Position numbers and translations under genes: made by a program. The notes beneath the pieces are model-generated. The model was not told where the DNA came from. It made no database searches and saw only the letters and a program-made list of their open reading frames with translations. A stretch of 64,000 nucleotides of DNA, from the NCBI RefSeq assembly GCF_024220585.1, contig NZ_JAMXKF010000013.1, positions 738 to 64,737 of the forward strand, written 5' to 3'. Shown here piece by piece: positions 16,129-25,183 of the stretch. This DNA is from Dyadobacter diqingensis (GTDB lineage Bacteria > Bacteroidota > Bacteroidia > Cytophagales > Spirosomataceae). Within the stretch, counting starts at the first letter, position 1, and each line of letters starts with the position of its first letter.

Positions 16129-16387
16129 TGGAATTTGAAATTAAATTGTGTTTTAATATTCGGGATTTAAAAGTATTATTTTCGGTTTGTAATTAAACGC
16201 TGAGTAAAGGGAGCGGCCTCCGCCCGTTTATACACTGAGTTTTACGGTTGTTTAAAAGTGCTTAATATCAATGATTTGAAATTAAGATACCCTCGGATGT
16301 TTAACTCCTTTCCCGAAATTAAAAAAACCTCTGGAAACTCTGCGCTTAACCTCGTTTACGCTGCATTTAATTTTTTTCTTCGCCGGA

Positions 16388-19300
16388 TTATTTGCCCATT
16401 ACAAGCCTTGTTTGTGCGCCGCCATTTTCACCGTCGAGCAACTGGATATTCAGCGCCGGATTTTTGAATGCATCACGGTCAACAGCGAGTGTTATCGTGT
16501 GGATGCCCTGTGCAAGATCAGCGGCCAGGTTATGCTCTGTTAGTTTTCCGGGTTTCCCGTTTACCCAGGCGGTAAGTCCCGTTGTGGTGTTCAGGGAAAG
16601 ATTGACATTTCCTTTTGTCACGACTTCAATTTCAAAACGGATAAAACTGTACCGTTTGCCTGGATTGAGTTCAATAACCGGAAGCTCAGCCAAAGGAAGA
16701 TCTCCTGCAACTTTGCTGTAAATCGGTTCAAACGATACTTTGGCATTATCCCGTGCCACGTATCCCGGTCCGTCTGCGAGAATCTTTTTGATAAGATCTT
16801 TGCTGGAAGTTACCGTGTTCCAGCGACGCACAAATCGGGCGGTAGGCACCCGGAACTTACCGGATTCGCCCAGTTTCGACAAGAAACCAATCAGGTTGAT
16901 AAACTCTTCCTTGTCCAGACTCGCCGTCAATCCCGGAGGCATCAGCGAGCCGGGTACTTTTTCCAGCAGTTCGAGCTGATTTTTAGGAATGGCCACTTCT
17001 TTCCCGGTAACATCCCGGATAACAATTTCAGAAGCGCCGTCGCTGGCCAGATATCCCATGAGTTCGCTGCCATCCTTTTTTACCACACGTTTCAGGTCGT
17101 AACCTTCCTTAATGGACAGGTTGGGATAAAGTACAGAACGGATAATGGTTTCAGCCGGGGAGCTCGTACCCAGACTACTCAAATCGGGTCCGATACGCCC
17201 GCCCGCGCCACCTATGGCATGGCAGGTCGTGCAGTTCACATCCGCCCTGCGGAAAATCAGTTCGCCTTTTTCAGGATCAGCTTTGTCGGCGATAACCTTG
17301 GCCAAACCTGCGATGTCTTTGTCATTAAGCTCCTGAGCCATTTTTTCGGCAGGCATTTTTCCTCCCGATTCTTCCAGTGCAGCTTTCAGGGCAAGCACGT
17401 CGGTTTGTCTTTGTCGCGTCCACATCACCCGGGTTTGTACAAGCTGTCTGCCGGTTTTGGCAATGGCTTCCGGTATTTTTTTAGCGGTAATGGCGTCCGT
17501 CAATGCGACAGTACCCGGCTTGTTGGAAATCAGTGCCAGGAAAATATCGGACATATCTGTGCCGGCGGGTAATGTCCGCATCAGGTCTGTGCCAATACGT
17601 GCTGCTTCAACAGGATTAAACGCTGCCAGCTGAGCCGTGGATATTACACGTACTTCGGCAGTATTTTTCGGACCCGTCATATCGGCCATTAAAGCAATGG
17701 CCTTGTCTTTATCAATGGATGCCAGGGCTCCCAACGCCGCTTTTTTAGTTGCCGGCGTTCCGGTTTTGATCAGCGTTGTGAGCCGGTCACTTAGTTGTTC
17801 GAGTTTCCATAAGCCTACGAGCCTGATGGCGGTCAGGTTGATTGTCTCATCCTCGTTGCCGATAAAACCGGCAATACGTTCCGGATTTTTGGCAGGTTTC
17901 ATTTTCCGCTGACGTGCCGCATCTTCGAGCGCGTTAAGCTGTGGAATAAGTGTTTTTCCCTTGTTTTCAATAGCCAGATCCAGCAGCGTGTTCAGGTCGG
18001 TCACCTGTCCTGATTTAGCGATGGCGCTCAGTACGTCTTTCTGATATTCTTCCGGAACCTGTCCTTTTTCGTAAATTTTTATAAGTTGGGAAACGGCTTC
18101 CGGCGTACTGACGGATTTCAAGGCGAAAACCGTTTTCTTGGCGTCTCCAAAGTAGTTGGCGTCTGTTTTCAAACTTGCCATCCACAAAGGCTGCAATTCG
18201 CGGGTAGTTTGCCAGAGGGCATAATCCAGGAATTCGTCCATTTGAAAATCCAATGCATTCAATGCGGTCTTGGCGGCTTCGGCCGTTTTGGTTTTTCTAA
18301 GCGCGATAACCGCTTCCATCCGCACCTGTGCATGTTTGTCGGTAACTGCCTTGGCAAGAATTGCCGGCACATTGGCTATTTTGGTGTGCCAGAATTCCAG
18401 CGCCCTTAACGCAGACGACCGTGCGTTATGACTTTCTGCGTTGATAAGGCTTAGCAAAAGCGGTTCATTTACCGTATCAAGAGCCTGGAAAACCCAAAGT
18501 GCTTCCAGTAAATGATGCTCATAGTTTGCATCTTTTTTATCCAAAGCACTGACCCATTTTTGCAGTACTGGAATTACTTCCCTGGCGCCACGTTCTTTCA
18601 AAACCTGTTTCGCATTGGAACGGGTCAGATCTTCGGGTAATTTCAGTGCTTCCAGTAATTCAGGAATCGAGGCATTGTTTAATTTGGGTGTTTTGACAAG
18701 CGGACGATTTTTGGCGACTACGCGCCAGATACGTCCGTGTTCCTGATCACGGCGCGGATCAAAAAAATCCACTTCGCCATGCTGAATAATCGGGTTATAC
18801 CAGTCGGCCACATAAATTGCGCCATCGGGTCCCACATTGATATCGACCGGACGAAACGCTACATTATCCGTCCACATCAGATCTTCCATTTGTTTGGAAG
18901 CATACCCTGCGCCCTGTTCTTCCAGTTTGAAACTATTGATCCGGTTTGCGCGGAAATCATTGGTAATCATTCTGCCCTGCCAGGCATCGGGTAAATGCCT
19001 TCCCGAAATGACGTCAAGTCCGCTGTGTTTCGGTTGTCCTGGATTCAGACCCCGGATGATTCTTTCGGCGCCCTGCGTAGCGGCAAAGGCTGCACCCGGA
19101 AAAGCATAGTTAATACCCTCGCCACCGGCACCATCGGTAAGGAATGATTGTCCCCAACGGTCAAACTGCAACCCCCAGAAGTTAATACCACCGCGGGCAT
19201 AGACATCCAGTTCCAGGGTTTTAGGATTCAACTGCCAGACACCGCCCGCTTCGAGACGTTTGGTGCCAAACGGTGTTTCAACGTGGCTGAAAATGTATAT

Positions 19301-19864
19301 CGACTGGTTAAAATACATTTTTCCCTCTGGCCCCCAACGGAAAGTATGGATCAGGTGATGCGCATCACCCGTGCCGAAACCATTAAGTACACGACGTTTT
19401 TTATCGGCTTTTCCGTCCCCGTCTGTATCAGAAAAATGGAGGATTTCTGTTGAATTCGCAACGTAGACACCGCCGTCACCCGGCAAAATTCCTGTCGGTG
19501 TTAGTAACCCTTCTGCAAAAATGGTGGTTTTATCAGCCTTGCCGTCATTATCAGTATCCTCAATGACGAAGATTTTGTCATTGGCTTCTTCGCCGGTTTT
19601 CAGGTGCGGATAGGCGGTGCTGCTGACAACCCACAACCGGCCGTCTGCATCCCAGTTCATCTGGATCGGTTTTGCTACCAAAGGTTCAGCGGCCCATAGC
19701 GTTACCTCAAAACCTTCGGCCACATGAAACGACTCCAGTTCCTTTTGTACATCCGGGTCCTGATTCTCTTTTCTGTTGTCCGGATGCCCGGAAGATGTAA
19801 TCAGCAGAACCATGGGAATGATCATGATTCCGTAAAATGCCTTTTTATAGTTTAATGCGTTCAT
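16388..19864 (-). CDS. PVC-type c-type cytochrome / beta-propeller / HEAT-repeat protein
   Basis: A large 1158-residue exported protein with a hydrophobic N-terminus (FYGIMIIPMVLLITSS). Residues about 45-400 form a glucose-dehydrogenase-like propeller (EDTDNDGKADKTTIFAEGL, WGPEGKMYFNQSIY, YVADWYNPIIQHGEVDF). HEAT-like repeats follow at about 430-830. A cytochrome c domain carries the heme motif CTTCH at 878-882 (with GRIGPDLSSLG after it). A C-terminal beta-rich domain ends the chain. This matches the membrane-bound dehydrogenase-type proteins named from Planctomycetes and common in Bacteroidota, thought to oxidise sugars in the periplasm. Substrate is unknown. It lies between a ThuA gene and an SGNH hydrolase gene, all leftward. 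Confidence 0.92.
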   Translation of the reverse strand: MNALNYKKAFYGIMIIPMVLLITSSGHPDNRKENQDPDVQKELESFHVAEGFEVTLWAAEPLVAKPIQMNWDADGRLWVVSSTAYPHLKTGEEANDKIFVIEDTDNDGKADKTTIFAEGLLTPTGILPGDGGVYVANSTEILHFSDTDGDGKADKKRRVLNGFGTGDAHHLIHTFRWGPEGKMYFNQSIYIFSHVETPFGTKRLEAGGVWQLNPKTLELDVYARGGINFWGLQFDRWGQSFLTDGAGGEGINYAFPGAAFAATQGAERIIRGLNPGQPKHSGLDVISGRHLPDAWQGRMITNDFRANRINSFKLEEQGAGYASKQMEDLMWTDNVAFRPVDINVGPDGAIYVADWYNPIIQHGEVDFFDPRRDQEHGRIWRVVAKNRPLVKTPKLNNASIPELLEALKLPEDLTRSNAKQVLKERGAREVIPVLQKWVSALDKKDANYEHHLLEALWVFQALDTVNEPLLLSLINAESHNARSSALRALEFWHTKIANVPAILAKAVTDKHAQVRMEAVIALRKTKTAEAAKTALNALDFQMDEFLDYALWQTTRELQPLWMASLKTDANYFGDAKKTVFALKSVSTPEAVSQLIKIYEKGQVPEEYQKDVLSAIAKSGQVTDLNTLLDLAIENKGKTLIPQLNALEDAARQRKMKPAKNPERIAGFIGNEDETINLTAIRLVGLWKLEQLSDRLTTLIKTGTPATKKAALGALASIDKDKAIALMADMTGPKNTAEVRVISTAQLAAFNPVEAARIGTDLMRTLPAGTDMSDIFLALISNKPGTVALTDAITAKKIPEAIAKTGRQLVQTRVMWTRQRQTDVLALKAALEESGGKMPAEKMAQELNDKDIAGLAKVIADKADPEKGELIFRRADVNCTTCHAIGGAGGRIGPDLSSLGTSSPAETIIRSVLYPNLSIKEGYDLKRVVKKDGSELMGYLASDGASEIVIRDVTGKEVAIPKNQLELLEKVPGSLMPPGLTASLDKEEFINLIGFLSKLGESGKFRVPTARFVRRWNTVTSSKDLIKKILADGPGYVARDNAKVSFEPIYSKVAGDLPLAELPVIELNPGKRYSFIRFEIEVVTKGNVNLSLNTTTGLTAWVNGKPGKLTEHNLAADLAQGIHTITLAVDRDAFKNPALNIQLLDGENGGAQTRLVMGK

Positions 19865-19960
19865 GTTTTAGCTATCTGCTTTCAGTCGGTTAGCGGACGG
19901 CAATCGGCTGTCGACTTGGTTAATGTTGGAATTTATGGTTTGAGCGGGTTATCGTTGAGG

Positions 19961-21202
19961 TTATTGCGGACCGCCAACTTGCGATAGCCGGTATTGATGA
20001 ACTTTCGGCGTACGTTCCAGGGCAATCTGGCTTTCCAGAAATTTGATCAGAATACTCTGGTCATCCAGATCTTTTACGTGTTTACCCTGCTCGTAGGCTC
20101 TGAACCCGATGATATAAGTCTCGTTAATAGGACGGTATTGGAAAAAGAACAAGTCATTTTTCTTCACAATCATCTGGCGCAGCAGGTTCACCTGATTGGT
20201 GGAAACCCCGCGTTTGATGCTTACACCTTGTTCCCACTCTTTTGCCGAAGCCGTTATTAAATCAGAATCGTCGGCTTTCAGCGTATAAAATCCTTTTTTC
20301 AAACCGGTAACCTTTATAACCTGAGCGTCATTAAAGGTGCCGGCGTATTGCTTGGGATACGGAAGCGGCAGATAATCTTCCTGAATTGTAAATTTCAGAT
20401 CAGCGAGATCAGTGCCTTTTCCAAGCTTTTTAGCATTTGCGGAAAGATCGATTCCCTGTTTTGAAATACTGATCGTTACGGGTTCGATGCCCGATTTCAG
20501 GCCCAGACCTTTTTCCAGAATCCCGGCCAAACGGTAATAACCCGTTTCATTCAGATGTATACCGTTTTCCGTAATTGTCTCCTTCTTGCTGAGTTCCTGA
20601 ACAGGCTTATAAATATCAATAAACTGCTTCCCACGCGCGGATGCGATTTGAGAAATGGCAGAAGCATAAAGTTCAATATTTGCGTTGCGTTTGTCAAGGT
20701 TCGAAGTTGAATCACCGCCAATAACCGGAATGGGCGAAAGCAGGATGGTTTTAGCACCCAGAGAATCAATTTTATGAAGCAAATTGTTTAGTCCTGCCTT
20801 AAAACGGGGCAAACCTTCCTCGCCCTCCTGGGCCTCCACACCGCCATAAGCCAGGAAAACCACGGTCGGCTGTGCCTTGATAATATTCTGTATAAGGTGC
20901 TCGTAAGCGGTTGGCGGATTGGTGAAAGTGCTTCGCGCATCACCGAAAACGTTATCGCCTGTCCAGCCCAAATTTCGGAAAGTCACATGCCGGTCGGGAA
21001 ATCGTGTAGTCAGTGCAAATTCGAGATAACCGTACTGGAAATCGTTCTCGAAAACAGAATTTCCAAGAAAAACCACTCTGTCGCCGTCTTTCAGCTCAAA
21101 AGCTTTTTCGGGTTGATTCTGAGCAATAGCTGTTTTATAAAATAGGGAAATGAACAGTAATAAAATATAACCAATGCTGGTCGATATCTTAATCTTTCTC
21201 AT
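19961..21202 (-). CDS. Secreted SGNH/GDSL hydrolase
   Basis: Start set at the ATG at 21202 in front of a signal peptide (MRKIKISTSIGYILLLFISLFYKTAIAQ); the frame is open to a TTG at 21247. The SGNH core starts GDRVVFLGNSVFEN, with FRNLGWTGDNVF, VVFLAYGGVEAQEGEEG and late NGIHLNETGY (catalytic Asp/His region). About 170 extra C-terminal residues follow the esterase domain. At 413 residues it resembles the carbohydrate esterases that accompany PVC-type cytochromes and ThuA proteins. It lies 96 bp upstream of the cytochrome gene and may be the first gene of the set. Confidence 0.85.
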   Translation of the reverse strand: MRKIKISTSIGYILLLFISLFYKTAIAQNQPEKAFELKDGDRVVFLGNSVFENDFQYGYLEFALTTRFPDRHVTFRNLGWTGDNVFGDARSTFTNPPTAYEHLIQNIIKAQPTVVFLAYGGVEAQEGEEGLPRFKAGLNNLLHKIDSLGAKTILLSPIPVIGGDSTSNLDKRNANIELYASAISQIASARGKQFIDIYKPVQELSKKETITENGIHLNETGYYRLAGILEKGLGLKSGIEPVTISISKQGIDLSANAKKLGKGTDLADLKFTIQEDYLPLPYPKQYAGTFNDAQVIKVTGLKKGFYTLKADDSDLITASAKEWEQGVSIKRGVSTNQVNLLRQMIVKKNDLFFFQYRPINETYIIGFRAYEQGKHVKDLDDQSILIKFLESQIALERTPKVHQYRLSQVGGPQ

Positions 21203-21487
21203 GCAAATTGGGATTAGGTAATTTCCGGAAAACAAGGCACAGCGCAAATAACATTGTGCTGAGGAATAAAGATGTGCTGGTGATAATTCCTACTCAAAAA
21301 AGTGCATATGTTTTGTGTCTGCGCTGATTTTTCGGGTTATTGGGCGTTTGCAGGAGGTATTTGCCTTTCAATGGGGTATGGGAAGTAGTCTCGTTTTTCG
21401 GTGCTGGCATAATTATTGATAAACTGCTGATTTAATAATAATTTCAAAAAACGTAAGCCTTTTTCTTGACTGAAAACTCTTATTTAA

Positions 21488-23197
21488 ATGCACATCAATT
21501 ATTCTCAAAATCCGCACAAACCCCTAAAATTGCTGCCGAAATCGCCAACCGGTATCATTGGGCTCGATCAAATAACTGAGGGAGGAATCCCGGAAGGGCG
21601 CCCGACGTTGATCTGTGGCGGGGCAGGTTGTGGAAAAACTTTGTTCTCCATGGAATTCATCGTTCGGGGGGCAATGGAATTTAATGAACCGGGGGTGTTT
21701 ATGGCGTTTGAGGAAAAAGCCGACGAACTTACCATGAATGTGGCATCCCTTGGTTTTGATCTTGAAAAATTACAGGCTGACAAACTGGTCAAACTGGATC
21801 ACGTTTATATAGAAAGAAGTGAGATTGAAGAGACCGGAGAGTACGATCTCGACGGGATTTTTATTAGGCTCGGGCATGCGATCGATAGTATCGGTGCAAA
21901 AAGAGTGGTGTTGGATACGATCGAAAATCTTTTTTCAAGTCTCAATAACGAAGCGATTATCAGAGCTGAATTGAGACGGCTTTTTCAGTGGCTTAAAGGG
22001 AAAAAGGTGACAACCATTATTACCGGTGAGAAAGGCGATGGTATTTTCACCCGTCATGGGCTGGAAGAATATGTTTCGGACTGTGTTATTTTACTTGATC
22101 ACAGGGTGATGAATCAGATTTCGACACGACTGCTGCGGATTGTGAAATACAGGGGATCTATGCATGGTACCAATGAATATCCATTTTTAATTGACGAAAA
22201 AGGGATTTCTGTACTTCCTGTTACTGCACTGACGCTCGACCACGATGTTTCTACCGAGCGCGTGTCATCAGGTATTCCATCACTGGACAAAATGCTCGGC
22301 GGTAAAGGTTTTTATAAAGGCAGCAGCGTGCTGGTTTCAGGAACGGCCGGTACGGGCAAAACGAGCATTGCAGGGTATTTTGCCAATGAAACCTGTAAGG
22401 GAAACAAGCGATGCATTTACTTCGCATTTGAAGAATCGCCGAAGCAGATTATAAGGAATATGATGTCGATCGGTATCCATTTGCAGGAATATGTCGATTC
22501 TGGCTTGTTAAAATTCCATGCTTCCAGACCAACCTTAAATGGGCTGGAAATGCACCTGGTTGCCATTCATAAACTTGTGCAGGAATTTAAACCGCAGGTA
22601 GTAATACTCGATCCGATCACCAACCTTATTACTGTAGGCTCGGTGAGTGAAGTTAAAACCATGCTGATACGCCTGATTGATTTTCTGCAATCGGAACAAA
22701 TTACCGTCATGTTTACGGCACTGACGTTGAATAACATTGTCAATGAACAAACGGATGAAGGGGTTTCTTCGCTGGTAGATGCCTGGCTTCTGGTCAGGGA
22801 TATTGAATTTAACGGCGAGCGTAACCGCGGAATGTATGTAATGAAATCGAGAGGGATGAAACATTCGAACCAGGTGCGTGAATTTGTGATTTCTGACGAA
22901 GGTTTAAATCTTGTAGATGTTTATCTGGGACCGGAAGGAGTACTAACCGGATCGGCCAGAGAAGCACAGCGCTTGCAGGAGGAGACGGGTGATGTGCTGC
23001 GCAAACATGCGCTGACGATGAAAGATATGGAAATAGGCAGGAAAAGAAAGGTATTGGAATCTAAAATTGCGAGCTTAAAAGAAGAGTTCGAATCCATGCA
23101 GGACCAGCTCAATAAAAGTTACATTGAAGATACCCTGCGCAAAGAAGTGATCGAGAAAAACAGGGAAGAACTCACACGCAACCGACATAACGATTAA
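21488..23197 (+). CDS. kaiC: KaiC-family double-domain ATPase
   Basis: A 569-residue tandem RecA-like ATPase. The first half has Walker A GGAGCGKT (44-51) and Glu75-Glu76 (FMAFEEK); the second has GTAGTGKT (285-292) and Glu315-Glu316 (YFAFEES). In the second domain the segment GVSSLVDAW puts Ser427-Ser428 where cyanobacterial KaiC has its phosphorylated Ser-Thr pair (HISTITD), followed by KSRGMKHSNQVREFVISDEGL. A charged coiled coil of about 70 residues ends the chain. The operon continues with two kaiB genes and a histidine kinase. No kaiA is present, as is usual outside cyanobacteria, so a signalling or stress switch is more likely than a true circadian clock. Confidence 0.92.
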   Translation: MHINYSQNPHKPLKLLPKSPTGIIGLDQITEGGIPEGRPTLICGGAGCGKTLFSMEFIVRGAMEFNEPGVFMAFEEKADELTMNVASLGFDLEKLQADKLVKLDHVYIERSEIEETGEYDLDGIFIRLGHAIDSIGAKRVVLDTIENLFSSLNNEAIIRAELRRLFQWLKGKKVTTIITGEKGDGIFTRHGLEEYVSDCVILLDHRVMNQISTRLLRIVKYRGSMHGTNEYPFLIDEKGISVLPVTALTLDHDVSTERVSSGIPSLDKMLGGKGFYKGSSVLVSGTAGTGKTSIAGYFANETCKGNKRCIYFAFEESPKQIIRNMMSIGIHLQEYVDSGLLKFHASRPTLNGLEMHLVAIHKLVQEFKPQVVILDPITNLITVGSVSEVKTMLIRLIDFLQSEQITVMFTALTLNNIVNEQTDEGVSSLVDAWLLVRDIEFNGERNRGMYVMKSRGMKHSNQVREFVISDEGLNLVDVYLGPEGVLTGSAREAQRLQEETGDVLRKHALTMKDMEIGRKRKVLESKIASLKEEFESMQDQLNKSYIEDTLRKEVIEKNREELTRNRHND

Positions 23198-23218
23198 TCT
23201 GGAACCAAAGCAACACTT

Positions 23219-23518
23219 ATGAAAGTAGAAGAGGAAATTTGGGAACTGCGACTATACGTAGCCGGGAAAACGACAAAATCTGTTACGGCGCTTAGTAACC
23301 TGAAAAAATATTGCGAGGAGCATTTAAAAGATAAATATGTGATCGAGGTTATTGATCTTCTGGTGCAGCCGCAACTGGCTGAGGGAGATCAGATCCTGGC
23401 TATTCCTACCCTTGTTAAAAAGGTGCCTGAACCTATCCGGAAAATTATCGGAGATCTTTCCAATGAAGAAAAGGTGCTCGTAGGGTTGAATATTCGCCCG
23501 GCGAAGAAAACAGAATGA
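23219..23518 (+). CDS. kaiB: KaiB-family protein (first copy)
   Basis: A 99-residue thioredoxin-like Kai[74 protein letters not shown]. The [15 protein letters not shown] and RKIIGDLS blocks are close to cyanobacterial KaiB, which binds the KaiC ring and changes fold when doing so. The gene begins 21 bp after kaiC and overlaps the second kaiB by 4 bp (ATGA), so translation is probably coupled. KaiC is the expected partner. Confidence 0.93.
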   Translation: MKVEEEIWELRLYVAGKTTKSVTALSNLKKYCEEHLKDKYVIEVIDLLVQPQLAEGDQILAIPTLVKKVPEPIRKIIGDLSNEEKVLVGLNIRPAKKTE

Positions 23519-23832
23519 GTAATTTTCTAAGCCCACCAGATATGGACGACACTATACAGGAAGACGAAAGATATGTTTTACGACTGTTTGTAACAGGCGC
23601 GTCGGTTAATTCCGTGCGGGCAATCAGCAACCTGAAGCATATTTGTGAAACTTACGTACACGATAATTATTCTCTTGAAATAATCGACGTTTATCAGGAG
23701 AAAACCATCGCTGAAAAAGAACAGATTATTGCATTACCGCTGTTGATCAAAAGCTTTCCCTTACCTGAGAGGAGGCTCATCGGCGATATGTCGGATACAA
23801 ACAGGGTGCTTAAAGGATTAGGAATTTCATAA
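23515..23832 (+). CDS. kaiB: KaiB-family protein (second copy)
   Basis: A 105-residue KaiB paralogue with an acidic N-terminal extension of about 18 residues ([14 protein letters not shown]). Its core is more diverged than the first copy: [67 protein letters not shown]. The kaiB family often occurs as unequal pairs outside cyanobacteria. The start codon overlaps the stop of the first copy, and the kinase gene follows 8 bp after its stop. The two copies may bind different KaiC rings or states; that is inference. Confidence 0.9.
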   Translation: MSNFLSPPDMDDTIQEDERYVLRLFVTGASVNSVRAISNLKHICETYVHDNYSLEIIDVYQEKTIAEKEQIIALPLLIKSFPLPERRLIGDMSDTNRVLKGLGIS

Positions 23833-23840
23833 TTATATTG

Positions 23841-25124
23841 ATGAATCCAGCAAAAACGTACGATCAGCTTGTAAAAGAAAATGAGCGCTTACTCTGGCAA
23901 TTGGAGGAGGCGACTGATATCATTCATGCCATACGTACAGGCCAGATTGACGCGCTGGTAGTAAAAGGAGAAAATGGACACGAGTTATATACGCTTAAAA
24001 CGGCTGATCAGACTTACAGGGTTTTCATTGAAAAGATGAATGAAGGCGCCGTAACGCTGAACGCCGAAGGGATTATTTTATATTGTAATTCCATGTTTGC
24101 GTCCATGGTCAACATGTCGTTGTCAAAAGTGATCGGTTTGGCTTTCCAGACTTTTATAGCTCCTCATTGTGTTGAAGACTTTAAACATATCTTTGAAAGA
24201 GGCTGGTCGCAGGATGGTAAATATGAAATTTCGATCAGCAGCAACGATAGCCTGATTCCGTGTCAGCTTTCCGTAACGACGCTTGAACTGGACGAAGGTG
24301 TCTCTTTAAGCATTATTATCACCGATCTGACCTATCAAAAAGAAATTCAACGGCTGCTGAAGCTGAATAATGAAAGACTTGAAACGGCAAATTCAGCCCT
24401 GGAAATGAGTAATCACGATCTTCAGCAATTTGCTTCCGTGGCTTCGCATGATTTGCAGGAGCCGTTGCGTAAAATTCTTATTTTCTCAGGATTGTTGAAA
24501 AGCAGGCATTTGAAGGAATTACCGGAAGAAAGTGTTCAGTATCTTGAAAAAATTATCGCTTCGTCGAGCCGGATGAAAACGATGATCATTGATATTCTTA
24601 CTTATTCGGGTTTGTCTGTACATGACAATCATTTCGAGTTAACTGATCTGAACACGGTAATACGGGAAGTGCTGGAAGATTTTGAAATTCTTGTTGAAGA
24701 GAAAAATGCTGAATTCATCATCGGTCAGCTTCCCTCGATTGAAGCCAATAAAGGTCAGATGAGACAGGTATTCCAAAACCTTATCGGAAACGCCTTGAAA
24801 TTTTGTAAACCAGACGAGAAACCGGTTATCAGCATACAAAATTTGACCAACGGATCGGTTTCCATTGCCGATGCACCAGGTTATTGCAGGATTTCAGTGA
24901 AGGATAACGGGATCGGTTTTGATGAAAAGTACGGGGATAAAATTTTCTCTTTATTCCAGAGATTAAACACGAAGGATAAATATGAAGGCTCGGGTATTGG
25001 TTTGGCCATTACCAAAAAAATACTCGACAAACACAACGGAACGATTGCAGCCAATAGCCAGGAAAATGTCGGGTCCGAGTTTGTTGTGAATCTGCCTTTA
25101 CGACAAAAAGTAGAAATGAAATGA
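23841..25124 (+). CDS. PAS-domain histidine kinase of the kai-type operon
   Basis: Start taken at the ATG at 23841; the frame opens at a TTG three bases earlier. The 427-residue protein is soluble. An N-terminal coiled coil (QLVKENERLLWQLEEATDIIHAIRTGQIDALVV) precedes a PAS domain at about 55-170, then a HisKA domain with phospho-accepting His203 in FASVASHDLQEPLRKI, and a HATPase domain (NLIGNALKFCKP, VKDNGIGFDEKYGDKIFSLFQRL, GSGIGLAITKKIL). This is the type of kinase found with kaiC/kaiB in non-photosynthetic bacteria, where it may play the output part that SasA plays in cyanobacteria. It lacks a KaiB-like N-terminal domain of the SasA kind. No response regulator is adjacent. Confidence 0.92.
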   Translation: MNPAKTYDQLVKENERLLWQLEEATDIIHAIRTGQIDALVVKGENGHELYTLKTADQTYRVFIEKMNEGAVTLNAEGIILYCNSMFASMVNMSLSKVIGLAFQTFIAPHCVEDFKHIFERGWSQDGKYEISISSNDSLIPCQLSVTTLELDEGVSLSIIITDLTYQKEIQRLLKLNNERLETANSALEMSNHDLQQFASVASHDLQEPLRKILIFSGLLKSRHLKELPEESVQYLEKIIASSSRMKTMIIDILTYSGLSVHDNHFELTDLNTVIREVLEDFEILVEEKNAEFIIGQLPSIEANKGQMRQVFQNLIGNALKFCKPDEKPVISIQNLTNGSVSIADAPGYCRISVKDNGIGFDEKYGDKIFSLFQRLNTKDKYEGSGIGLAITKKILDKHNGTIAANSQENVGSEFVVNLPLRQKVEMK

Positions 25125-25183
25125 TCTAATCCCGCCTGACAAAATCCGGAGATATCCGTCAAACAGGATTAGATGGAATTGAA

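Noticed and set aside
16129-16387. Small gene between the ThuA and PVC-cytochrome genes
   Set aside because: The only open frame runs over the end of the cytochrome gene and has no protein-like pattern; no RNA structure was evident.
21488-25124. A true circadian clock
   Set aside because: KaiC and KaiB are present but KaiA and a SasA/RpaA-type output are not; sequence alone cannot support rhythmicity.
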